From positions 1 through 9,279 of the forward strand of contig JBFLXN010000111.1 of NCBI GenBank assembly GCA_040755715.1: 9,279 bases of DNA. Reading direction: 5' to 3'. Positions within the stretch are counted from its first letter, which is position 1; each line of letters opens with the position of its first letter. Below, in pieces: positions 1-5,523 of the stretch. The notes below the pieces were generated by a model. It was not told the origin of the DNA and searched no databases. It saw only the letters and a program-made list of their open reading frames with translations. A program made the translations under genes and the position numbers. Source of the DNA: JBFLXN01 sp040755715 [NCBI: Candidatus Edwardsbacteria bacterium] (GTDB lineage: Bacteria; Edwardsbacteria; AC1; JBFLXN01).

Positions 1-116
1 GAACCTGGAGTTAGCATAGTAAATATTACACCAAAGCTACTGACAAAAACAACTAAAAAACACTTACAGATCCAATTACAAAAACAATTACCACACCTAT
101 TAGTATAACATATAGG

Positions 117-734
117 TTAAATCAACATCCTGAATATCTTTACTTTTGGCTCACTCCCCCTCATTAGTCTTTTGAGATTGGGAACATGCCGCAGAATAAT
201 CAAGATGCTTACGAAAGAAGCGAAGATCAAAAGTATCCAATTTTGCTCTTGTCTGATTTTACTGATAACGGAAATGAAAATAGGCAGTGAAATGCCAGCA
301 ATGATTGAACCTAAAGATATATATCTTCCAATTAAGACGGCCAATATCCAGACAATAGCTACCCCAATGGTAGCCAAAGGTGCCAAACCCAAGAAAACAC
401 CTGCCGAAGTGGCTACACCTTTTCCACCTCTAAATTTCAAAAAAGGCGTGAAGCAGTGGCCAATAACAGCCATTAATCCAATCAGGATTTGCCAGAGAGG
501 AACAAACTCAAATGACCGAGCCAGAATCACTGGCAATAAGCCTTTCAGAATATCCAGAGCCAAGGCAATAATTCCTGGAAAAGTCCCTACAGTTCTGAAA
601 ACATTAGTGGCTCCAACATTGCCACTGCCCTTTTTTCTAATGTCAACCCCGTAGAAAAGTCCAATTAAATAGGCAAAAGGTACAGAACCAGAAGCGAAAC
701 TTAAGAGAAAGAGAAGAATAATTTTGTAATTCAA
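117..734 (-). CDS. plsY: Glycerol-3-phosphate acyltransferase PlsY
   Basis: Integral membrane enzyme that transfers an acyl group from acyl-phosphate to glycerol-3-phosphate, giving lysophosphatidic acid, the first committed step of phospholipid synthesis. The 205-residue length is normal for the family. All family motifs are visible: SGSVPFAYLIG at residues 15-25, the phosphate-loop GSGNVGATN at 36-44, KFRGGKGVAT at 100-109, and RHxPNLKRLxRGSE at 182-195. Several long hydrophobic segments separate them. The start is a TTG (734-732): an in-frame TAA lies four codons upstream, no ATG precedes the first motif, and a weak GGA element precedes the TTG. The gene begins 37 nt after der ends, so the two are probably co-transcribed; that gap is mostly a perfect palindrome. 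No clear terminator follows within the window. Identification is secure from motifs; the exact start is less so. Confidence 0.95.
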   Translation of the reverse strand: MNYKIILLFLLSFASGSVPFAYLIGLFYGVDIRKKGSGNVGATNVFRTVGTFPGIIALALDILKGLLPVILARSFEFVPLWQILIGLMAVIGHCFTPFLKFRGGKGVATSAGVFLGLAPLATIGVAIVWILAVLIGRYISLGSIIAGISLPIFISVISKIRQEQNWILLIFASFVSILIILRHVPNLKRLMRGSEPKVKIFRMLI

Positions 735-751
735 TTTTTATTCCGGATTCA

Positions 752-771
752 GACTCCGATGAATCGGAGTC
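752..771. repeat. Perfect palindrome filling the der-plsY gap
   Basis: Arms GACTCCGAT (752-760) and ATCGGAGTC (763-771) are fully complementary around a 2-nt centre. The right arm abuts the der stop codon. No T-run follows on the minus strand, so it is not a standard intrinsic terminator. It resembles the other compact GC-rich palindromes of this window and could also form a hairpin in the der-plsY mRNA. Confidence 0.85.
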
Positions 772-2109
772 CTATCCTTTATGTTTTCGTAAAATGAATT
801 TTATTCCTACACCGATAAATGGGAATTTTTTTCTTATTTGATTATTGAGATAGCGAAGATAATTTCTTTCAATTAACTTTGGCTCATTTGTCAAAATGAC
901 AAATTTAGGTGGAGCAATGTCAACCTGTTTGAGATTGTATAAACGAATATATTTACCATTTTGGGCTTTGGGTGGATACGCCTTGACCGCTTCAGATAGG
1001 ATGTGATTGAGGTCGGCCTCACTGACCCTCTGATTTTTTTCGTGATTGACTTCAAGGATTGTTTTAAGGACGGTTTCAATTCCTTCTTTTTTGATGGCAC
1101 AGATGAAGGCCACTGGGGCGTAATTTACCAAGGGCATCTGTTTTCGTAAATACTGGCTGTAGGTCTTCGGTTCTTTTTCTTTGACCAAGTCCCACTTATT
1201 GAAAGCAAACAATATTCCTTTATGTAGTTCATCAGCATAGCCAGCAATATTTTTATCCTGTTTAGTAATTCCTTCTGAGGCGTCAAGGACGATAATAGCA
1301 ATCTCAGCCCGTTCTAAACTGCGAAGGGTGCGAAGAGTAGTATAGTATTCAATTTGCAGGGGCGTATTAGAATACGCCCCTTTGATTTTTGAACGGCGAC
1401 GCAAACCAGCGGTATCAATAAATGTAAATGAATGACCCTGCCAGAAGAAGAAACTGTCAACCGCATCACGAGTGGTGCCAGGTCGTTCATCTACGATTAC
1501 CCGTTCCTCACCTAAAATCGCATTGATTAAAGAAGACTTGCCCACATTGGGATGACCAATAACAGCGACTTTGATTGTAGAGACGGGTTCGAAACCCGTC
1601 TCTACAGCAGGCTCCGGCAATTCTTTGACCAAAAAATCTAATAATTCCCCAATTCCCAGACCTTGAATAGCTGAGATGGGCTGTGGTTCGCCCAATCCTA
1701 AGCGAAGAAATTGATAGATTTGACTTTCTTCTGAGCTTCGGTCAACCTTATTAACAGTAACAATTACCTTCTTATTAGTCTTTCGCAAGATTTTTGCAAT
1801 TTGCTCGTCTAAGTCAGTAATTCCTGTTTGCTGGTCAAGGACAAATAGTAAGAGGTCGGCTTCGTTAATCGCTATTTCTATCTGACTTTTGACTGCTTGT
1901 AAAATTTTTTCCTTGGTTTGAGGGACAAAACCACCGGTGTCAACCAGCACAAATGACTTTCTCCGCCAATCGGTCTGGGCATAGTTGCGGTCTCGGGTCA
2001 CACCAGGCAGGTCATCAACTACAGCGATTTTCTTTTGGAGAATGCGATTAAAAAGTGTGGATTTGCCGACATTAGGTCTGCCGATAATTGCCACAATTGG
2101 TTTAAGCAT
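772..2109 (-). CDS. der: Ribosome biogenesis GTPase Der (EngA)
   Basis: Essential double GTPase that acts in maturation of the 50S ribosomal subunit. At 445 residues it has the normal layout. GTPase domain 1 has GRPNVGKS at 10-17, T38, DTGG at 57-60 and NKVD at 120-123. GTPase domain 2 has GHPNVGKS at 185-192, ERPGTTRD at 208-215, DTAG at 232-235 and NKWD at 304-307. A KH-like domain occupies roughly the last 90 residues. Two stretches look foreign to the family: VETGFEPVST (169-178) in the interdomain linker and GAYSNTPL (244-251) just after switch II of domain 2. Each is encoded by a perfect palindrome, and both keep the frame. Start is ATG at 2109, with no recognisable Shine-Dalgarno; a 7-bp-period inverted repeat lies just upstream. 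plsY follows after 37 nt. Confidence 0.97.
   Translation of the reverse strand: MLKPIVAIIGRPNVGKSTLFNRILQKKIAVVDDLPGVTRDRNYAQTDWRRKSFVLVDTGGFVPQTKEKILQAVKSQIEIAINEADLLLFVLDQQTGITDLDEQIAKILRKTNKKVIVTVNKVDRSSEESQIYQFLRLGLGEPQPISAIQGLGIGELLDFLVKELPEPAVETGFEPVSTIKVAVIGHPNVGKSSLINAILGEERVIVDERPGTTRDAVDSFFFWQGHSFTFIDTAGLRRRSKIKGAYSNTPLQIEYYTTLRTLRSLERAEIAIIVLDASEGITKQDKNIAGYADELHKGILFAFNKWDLVKEKEPKTYSQYLRKQMPLVNYAPVAFICAIKKEGIETVLKTILEVNHEKNQRVSEADLNHILSEAVKAYPPKAQNGKYIRLYNLKQVDIAPPKFVILTNEPKLIERNYLRYLNNQIRKKFPFIGVGIKFILRKHKG
1358..1381. repeat. In-frame palindrome inside der, after switch II of domain 2
   Basis: Arms AGGGGCGTATT (1358-1368) and AATACGCCCCT (1371-1381) pair perfectly over 11 bp around a 2-nt centre. 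Read in the der frame it encodes about GAYSNTPL (residues 244-251). Der proteins I know pass from the 'LRRRSKIK'-type segment almost directly into the 'IEYYTTLRT'-type segment, so these residues look inserted. It is similar in size and style to the palindrome in the Der linker. Confidence 0.88.
1576..1606. repeat. In-frame palindrome in the Der interdomain linker
   Basis: Arms TGTAGAGACGGGTT (1576-1589) and AACCCGTCTCTACA (1593-1606) are perfectly complementary over 14 bp around a 3-nt centre. In the der frame it encodes VETGFEPVST (residues 169-178), between the end of GTPase domain 1 and the second GHPNVGKS loop. Short palindromes with GTAGAGAC...GTCTCTAC ends are known to me as dispersed repeats in several bacterial groups. 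Membership of such a family here is inferred. Confidence 0.9.
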
Positions 2110-2142
2110 AGTTCAACAAGATACGCCTCGCTACCGCTCGGC

Positions 2143-2199
2143 AGTAGAGAGTAGCAAGAAAAATCTCTCTACTCTCTACTTGTTACTCGCTACTAATTC
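2143..2199. repeat. 7-bp-period inverted repeat upstream of der
   Basis: The right arm is a run of 7-mers, CTCTCTA twice, then CTTGTTA and CTCGCTA (2165-2192). The left arm holds GTAGAGA and GTAGCAA (2144-2157) in opposite sense. A 12-bp perfect stem forms between 2143-2154 and 2169-2180. The element sits about 35-90 nt before the der start, where a promoter would be expected. I see no convincing promoter there. Confidence 0.8.
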
Positions 2200-2249
2200 T
2201 ATTGAAATTTCACAGAGAGGGGCATTTTGGTATTTCTAAGAACCATTTG

Positions 2250-2267
2250 ACAGGATTAACAGGACTT
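2250..2267. repeat. 9-bp direct repeat pair (ACAGGATTA / ACAGGACTT)
   Basis: Two adjacent 9-mers, ACAGGATTA (2250-2258) and ACAGGACTT (2259-2267), lie in the der-aldehyde dehydrogenase gap. Only two units are present. They resemble the other very short-period repeats of the window. Confidence 0.5.
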
Positions 2268-2274
2268 TGTTTAG

Positions 2275-2379
2275 TTAACCCCACCCTTTCTTCCCTCCCC
2301 TTGAGGGGAGTCACCGCTTTCAACGGGATCCCCCGCCATCGGCGGGGTGAGGATATAGGGAGGGGTTAGGAGAGGTTAA
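2275..2379. repeat. Composite GC-rich palindromic element after the aldehyde dehydrogenase
   Basis: A roughly 105-bp unit bounded by TTAACC (2275-2280) and GGTTAA (2374-2379). Its flanks are C-rich then G-rich and only imperfectly complementary. It contains two perfect hairpins: CTCCCC/GGGGAG (2295-2310, loop TTGA) and CCCCGCC/GGCGGGG (2331-2347, loop ATC). It starts 2 nt past the aldehyde dehydrogenase stop. No T-run follows on the minus strand, so it is not a typical intrinsic terminator. It looks like a REP- or MITE-type intergenic repeat. Confidence 0.7.
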
Positions 2380-2381
2380 TC

Positions 2382-3872
2382 TCATTCTGCAGTATCAATT
2401 TGGGCTTTTTGTAATTTGCCACTGTAGTCAACATAAACTGTCTTCCATTCAGTAAATATATCATAGACAGTCCAGCCACCTTCACGATGTCCATTGCCAG
2501 TATCCTTTACTCCACCGAAAGGCATGTGTGCCTCTGCACCAATCGTTGCACCGTTCACATAAGTGATACCGGCTTCAATCTCCTGCATAGCATAAAAAGC
2601 CTTGTTGACATCCTGAGTATAGATAGATGAAGAAAGTCCATAGACCGTGCCATTTAGCACAGCCACCGCTTCTTCTAAATCTTTAACTTTCATCACAGAT
2701 AGCACTGGCCCGAAAATCTCCTCCTGGGCAATACGCATCTTTGGGTCAACATCAACAAAAATTGTCGGCGAATAAAACCAACCATTCTTACACTCGCCCT
2801 TATCGTAAATCTCTCCACCACAGAGCAATCTCGCTCCTTCTTTTTTGCCAATCTCTACATAACTGTGAATACTCTTCTGTTGGCTTTCGTTAATTACCGG
2901 ACCAACATCTGTATCAGGTTTCAAACCGTCACCGAGTTTCAATTTTTTTGCCCTTTCTACCAGAGTGTCAACGAATTTTTTAAAGATTCCTTCTTGCACA
3001 ATCAGGCGGGAGGTAGCGGTGCAGCGCTGTCCGGTGGTGCCAAAGGCACCCCAGAGTGCGCCTTCAACCGCTAGTTCTAAATTGGCGTCGTCAAGGACAA
3101 TTTGACCGTTCTTTCCTCCCAGTTCCAAAGAACATCTCTTCAGAGTCTTCCCACATACTTCCGCAATTCGTCTGCCTATTTCCGAGGAGCCGGTAAAAGA
3201 AATCAGAGCGACATCTTTGTGAGCCATAAAGGCTTCGCCCACCGCTCGTCCTGGTCCGTGGACAAGATTAACTACACCTTTTGGGATACCAGCTTCATCC
3301 AGGATTTCTACTAATTTAGCAGCAGTTGCCGGTGTATCACTGGCAGGTTTAAAGACCACTGTATTTCCGCAGAGCAGTGCCGGAAAAATTTTCCATGTGG
3401 GAATGGCCATGGGAAAATTCCAGGGTGTGATAATGCCGCAGACACCTAAGGGTTGACGAAAAGAAAGACAGACTTTATTTCGCAGTTCTGAAGGAGCGTT
3501 CATTCCGAAGAGTCTCCTGCCTTCTCCAGCGGCATAAAAGGCGGTATCAATTCCTTCCTGCACATCACCCATAGTCTCTTTCAAAACTTTTCCCATTTCT
3601 CTGGTCATAAGTTTAGCAATCTCTTCTTTTCTTTCCACCAGAAGTCTTCCCACCTTCCACATAATCTCGCCTCTTTTGGGAGCAGGAGTTCTCTTCCAGG
3701 CAGGAAACGCCTCTTTTGCTACCTTTATCGCTTCTTCTGCATCCCTTGCCTCAGATTTTGGGAAGGTGCCAATTAATTCCTGCCAGTTTGCCGGATTGCG
3801 GTTTTCAAATCGTTCGCCGCTCTTTGCATCCACCCATTTACCATTGATAAAGTTTTTATATTCCTGAGACAT
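2382..3872 (-). CDS. NAD(P)-dependent aldehyde dehydrogenase
   Basis: Cytosolic enzyme of the aldehyde dehydrogenase superfamily, oxidising an aldehyde to the acid with NAD(P)+. Its 496 residues match the usual length. Visible functional residues are TPWNFP with N152, the cofactor-site KPAS with K175, FTGS at 226-229, the general-base Glu250 in LELGG, nucleophile Cys284 in [14 protein letters not shown] near 384-389, and [16 protein letters not shown] near 451-466. The Ser after KPA, where NAD-specific members often have Glu, suggests NADP or dual cofactor use (inference). The RCT and HREGG features recall uncharacterised members near the alpha-aminoadipic/ketoglutaric semialdehyde groups; the substrate cannot be named. 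Start is ATG, preceded 7 nt upstream by a full Shine-Dalgarno AAGGAGGT. No partner enzyme adjoins it; the aldolase is three genes upstream. Confidence 0.95.
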   Translation of the reverse strand: MSQEYKNFINGKWVDAKSGERFENRNPANWQELIGTFPKSEARDAEEAIKVAKEAFPAWKRTPAPKRGEIMWKVGRLLVERKEEIAKLMTREMGKVLKETMGDVQEGIDTAFYAAGEGRRLFGMNAPSELRNKVCLSFRQPLGVCGIITPWNFPMAIPTWKIFPALLCGNTVVFKPASDTPATAAKLVEILDEAGIPKGVVNLVHGPGRAVGEAFMAHKDVALISFTGSSEIGRRIAEVCGKTLKRCSLELGGKNGQIVLDDANLELAVEGALWGAFGTTGQRCTATSRLIVQEGIFKKFVDTLVERAKKLKLGDGLKPDTDVGPVINESQQKSIHSYVEIGKKEGARLLCGGEIYDKGECKNGWFYSPTIFVDVDPKMRIAQEEIFGPVLSVMKVKDLEEAVAVLNGTVYGLSSSIYTQDVNKAFYAMQEIEAGITYVNGATIGAEAHMPFGGVKDTGNGHREGGWTVYDIFTEWKTVYVDYSGKLQKAQIDTAE

Positions 3873-3879
3873 AGAATAA

Positions 3880-3887
3880 ACCTCCTT
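3880..3887 (-). promoter_or_regulatory. Consensus Shine-Dalgarno of the aldehyde dehydrogenase gene
   Basis: On the minus strand the bases read AAGGAGGT, fully complementary to the 16S 3' end, 7 nt before the ATG at 3872. It fixes the start. It is the strongest ribosome binding site in the window. Confidence 0.92.
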
Positions 3888-3890
3888 CTT

Positions 3891-3914
3891 GGAATTTTGG
3901 TATTTTGAAATTTA
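3891..3914. repeat. 8-bp-period array upstream of the aldehyde dehydrogenase
   Basis: Three successive octamers, GGAATTTT, GGTATTTT and GAAATTTA, lie directly upstream of the Shine-Dalgarno. The array adjoins the 10-bp-period element that starts at 3921. Confidence 0.6.
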
Positions 3915-3920
3915 GCCAAG

Positions 3921-4008
3921 GAAATTAATGGAAATTTATAGAAATAGATGGAAATTAGTCGCAAAAAGTTTCAATAAATTTCTACCAATTTCAATCTATT
4001 TCATAATT
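3921..4008. repeat. 10-bp-period inverted repeat between DUF72 and aldehyde dehydrogenase genes
   Basis: The left arm has four decamers each beginning GAAAT, at 3921, 3931, 3941 and 3951. The right arm has four decamers each beginning TTTC, at 3969, 3979, 3989 and 3999. Because the period is exactly 10 in both arms, every GAAA faces a TTTC across a centre of about 8 bases (3961-3968). The right arm supplies the last codons and the stop of the DUF72 gene. Confidence 0.85.
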
Positions 4009-4736
4009 CCGTGCTTCCGTGGTTGCCATTTTTCTATTTCCATCAGTTTTTCAAATCTTTGCGCATCTTCAAACATAGCGATGTTATTAAACATTACATA
4101 ACCATTTTTGCCTTTTGTTTTTTCAAATAGACTGTTCAATTCTTCATTGCTGAATTTTTTGCGATAGCCCTTTCCTCCATGAAGACGATAATAGAAGATT
4201 GGACCATACACAGAATCACGCACAAAAGGGTCAACAACATCAATCAAATCAAAGCGAGTACAAATCTCTTTTACTTCTTCGGGCTTCCATTTTCCCCTTG
4301 ATTCCCAACCAAAGACAAGATTCTTCCTTTCAATCCTATGAAAGAACCTTTCCATATTCTTGATATTCTTTTCATCAGGGCTAAAACTTGGTGGTGACTG
4401 AAAGATTAATATTTTTGACCCGAGAATCTCTGCATATTCAACTGTAGTTTTATAGCAATCAAAGACTTCTTTTGTTGGTTGAAAACTACCGAGATGGGAT
4501 AGATTTAGCTCTTTCAGTTTTTTCGCCCGGCGATAAGTTGGTGAAGACGACGGGTGGGTAATGAACTGCGACACTTTAATGATAAATTCAAAATCCTGAG
4601 GTGCCTGTTCACGCCATCTTCTGAGTGTTTCAGTATTAACAAAATCATAGAATGTTAATTGAACTTCAACCACGGAAAATGTTTTGTAGTATTTCTCTTG
4701 AGCAACCGGAAATCCGCAGCAGCCGATATTTGGCAC
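3996..4736 (-). CDS. DUF72 (YecE-like) TIM-barrel family protein
   Basis: A 246-residue member of the DUF72/YecE family, predicted TIM-barrel proteins of unknown biochemical function. Family signs are the N-terminal GCCGFP, FSVVEVQLTFYDF followed by LRRWREQAPQDFEFIIKVSQFITH, the mid-region ILIFQSPPSF, FGWESRGKW, IDVVDPF, and the C-terminal YYRLHGG and YVMFNN. No signal peptide or membrane segment is seen, so it is probably cytosolic. The start is GTG at 4736, supported by GAGGT (4750-4746) 9 nt upstream and by alignment of GCCGFP with the family's usual beginning. Its last three codons and stop lie in the right arm of a 10-bp-period inverted repeat. DUF72 and DUF488 genes are adjacent here, separated by another such repeat. 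No function is proposed. Confidence 0.9.
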   Translation of the reverse strand: MPNIGCCGFPVAQEKYYKTFSVVEVQLTFYDFVNTETLRRWREQAPQDFEFIIKVSQFITHPSSSPTYRRAKKLKELNLSHLGSFQPTKEVFDCYKTTVEYAEILGSKILIFQSPPSFSPDEKNIKNMERFFHRIERKNLVFGWESRGKWKPEEVKEICTRFDLIDVVDPFVRDSVYGPIFYYRLHGGKGYRKKFSNEELNSLFEKTKGKNGYVMFNNIAMFEDAQRFEKLMEIEKWQPRKHGIMK

Positions 4737-4745
4737 TTTTGGGGG

Positions 4746-4750
4746 ACCTC
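4746..4750 (-). promoter_or_regulatory. Ribosome binding site supporting the DUF72 GTG start
   Basis: The minus strand reads GAGGT, 9 nt before the GTG at 4736. It is the reason for choosing this non-ATG start. Confidence 0.65.
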
Positions 4751-4760
4751 AAGATATTTA

Positions 4761-4913
4761 GCCACAGATTAACACAGAAATATGGAAACTAATAGAACCC
4801 CGATTAAATCGGGGTGATAGAAACTTGTAGTAAAAAGCAATAAATTTCCACAAGTTTCCAAAAATTTCTATGAATTTCTATTTTTCTGTATGTTTCTGTG
4901 AAATTCTGTGGCT
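4761..4913. repeat. Large 10-bp-period inverted repeat between DUF488 and DUF72 genes
   Basis: The outer ends are inverted copies: GCCACAGATTAACACAGAAA at the left (4761-4780) and, on the opposite strand, GCCACAGAATTTCACAGAAA at the right (4912-4893). Inside, TTTC- or TTCT-type words recur mostly every 10 bp from 4845 to 4906, with one 8-bp step. An inner pair, GAAACTTGT (4820-4828) and ACAAGTTTC (4850-4858), is also complementary. A separate perfect palindrome (4797-4815) interrupts the left arm. The right arm encodes the C-terminal tail of the DUF488 protein. Confidence 0.85.
4797..4815. repeat. Perfect palindrome nested in the 10-bp-period element
   Basis: ACCCCGATT (4797-4805) and AATCGGGGT (4807-4815) pair perfectly around one base. 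It interrupts the GAAAT-type periodic sequence of the left arm, which suggests a later insertion. It resembles the palindrome at 752-771 in size and in its CGAT core. Confidence 0.8.
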
Positions 4914-5338
4914 TTATTCAAATTCCGAGGCGGCAAGATATGTTTTTTATCAAGGATATGAACTACTTCATATCCTTGTGTGGATAGAGTCTGTGCAATA
5001 AATCGTCGGTGGCATTTCCACGGTAGGGTTTCGGCGCAGACGATACAAATTGTTTTCTTATCTGCCAAAGCCTTCAATCTTTCAATGCCGGACTGAAACT
5101 CGTTTGTCCTCGCATGAGCCTCATATCCGCCTTTCCGATAACCGCCCAGTTCATCGCCCAAATAGAGATATTCTATTTTCTGTTCAACACAGGTTTTGGA
5201 AAAATTTCCTTTCTTAAATTGTTCAAATCTACTCGTGGGAAACCGGCGAACATCCACAATCGCCTCAATCCGCTTGTCTTTAATGATTCTTATAAATTCA
5301 TCTATAGTTCGTGTCCCCGTGCCAAGGGAGTAAATCAC
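4868..5338 (-). CDS. DUF488 family protein
   Basis: A small protein of the DUF488 family, whose biochemical role is not established. Family marks are the N-terminal IYSLGTGTRTIDEFI, the VDVRRFPTSR segment, YLGDELGG, the GIERLKAL helix, and CAETLPWKCHRRFIAQTL, which holds the conserved Cys-Ala-Glu ... Cys-His-Arg. No signal or membrane segment is seen. I place the start at the GTG at 5338 (156 residues): GAGGGG precedes it and the product then begins MIYSLGT as family members do. A GTG at 5350 would add four residues but lacks a Shine-Dalgarno. The last 14 residues (from ATEFHRN) are encoded by the arm of a 10-bp-period repeat and are unlikely to belong to the conserved fold. A 7-bp-period inverted repeat lies just upstream. 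Confidence 0.88.
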   Translation of the reverse strand: MIYSLGTGTRTIDEFIRIIKDKRIEAIVDVRRFPTSRFEQFKKGNFSKTCVEQKIEYLYLGDELGGYRKGGYEAHARTNEFQSGIERLKALADKKTICIVCAETLPWKCHRRFIAQTLSTQGYEVVHILDKKHILPPRNLNKATEFHRNIQKNRNS

Positions 5339-5361
5339 GATACCCCTCACTTTGTTCAGGT

Positions 5362-5453
5362 AAATGCAAAATGCAAATTGAAAATTGCAAATTGTAAAAT
5401 GACAAGCCTGTTCTAAAATTTTGCATTTTGCACTTTGAATTTTTCGTTTTGAA
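5362..5453. repeat. 7-bp-period inverted repeat upstream of the DUF488 gene
   Basis: The left arm is five exact 7-bp steps (5362-5396), with units AAATGCA twice, then AATTGAA, AATTGCA and AATTGTA. The right arm is TTTTGCA twice, then CTTTGAA, TTTTTCG and TTTTGAA (5419-5453). The two arms are reverse complementary: 5362-5377 pairs with 5420-5435 at 15 of 16 bases. The 22-nt centre is unique sequence. It occupies most of the gap between the HDAC-like and DUF488 genes. Confidence 0.87.
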
Positions 5454-5523
5454 ATTCCTAGACTGCCAGATAATCCCCCTCTGTTATTTTACTGCTTCTA
5501 TGCCCGCTGTCCCAATAAGTGGT

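Noticed and set aside
172-654. Plus-strand open frame opposite plsY
   Set aside because: It is antisense to a gene with all PlsY motifs. Its translation shows no domain and no ribosome binding site.
1582-1600. tRNA T-arm-like sequence (GGGTTCGAAACCC) inside der
   Set aside because: It is the centre of a perfect palindrome within an intact coding frame. No acceptor, D or anticodon arm can be drawn around it.
2331-2347. Intrinsic terminator of the aldehyde dehydrogenase gene
   Set aside because: The hairpin is strong, but no T-run follows on the minus strand.
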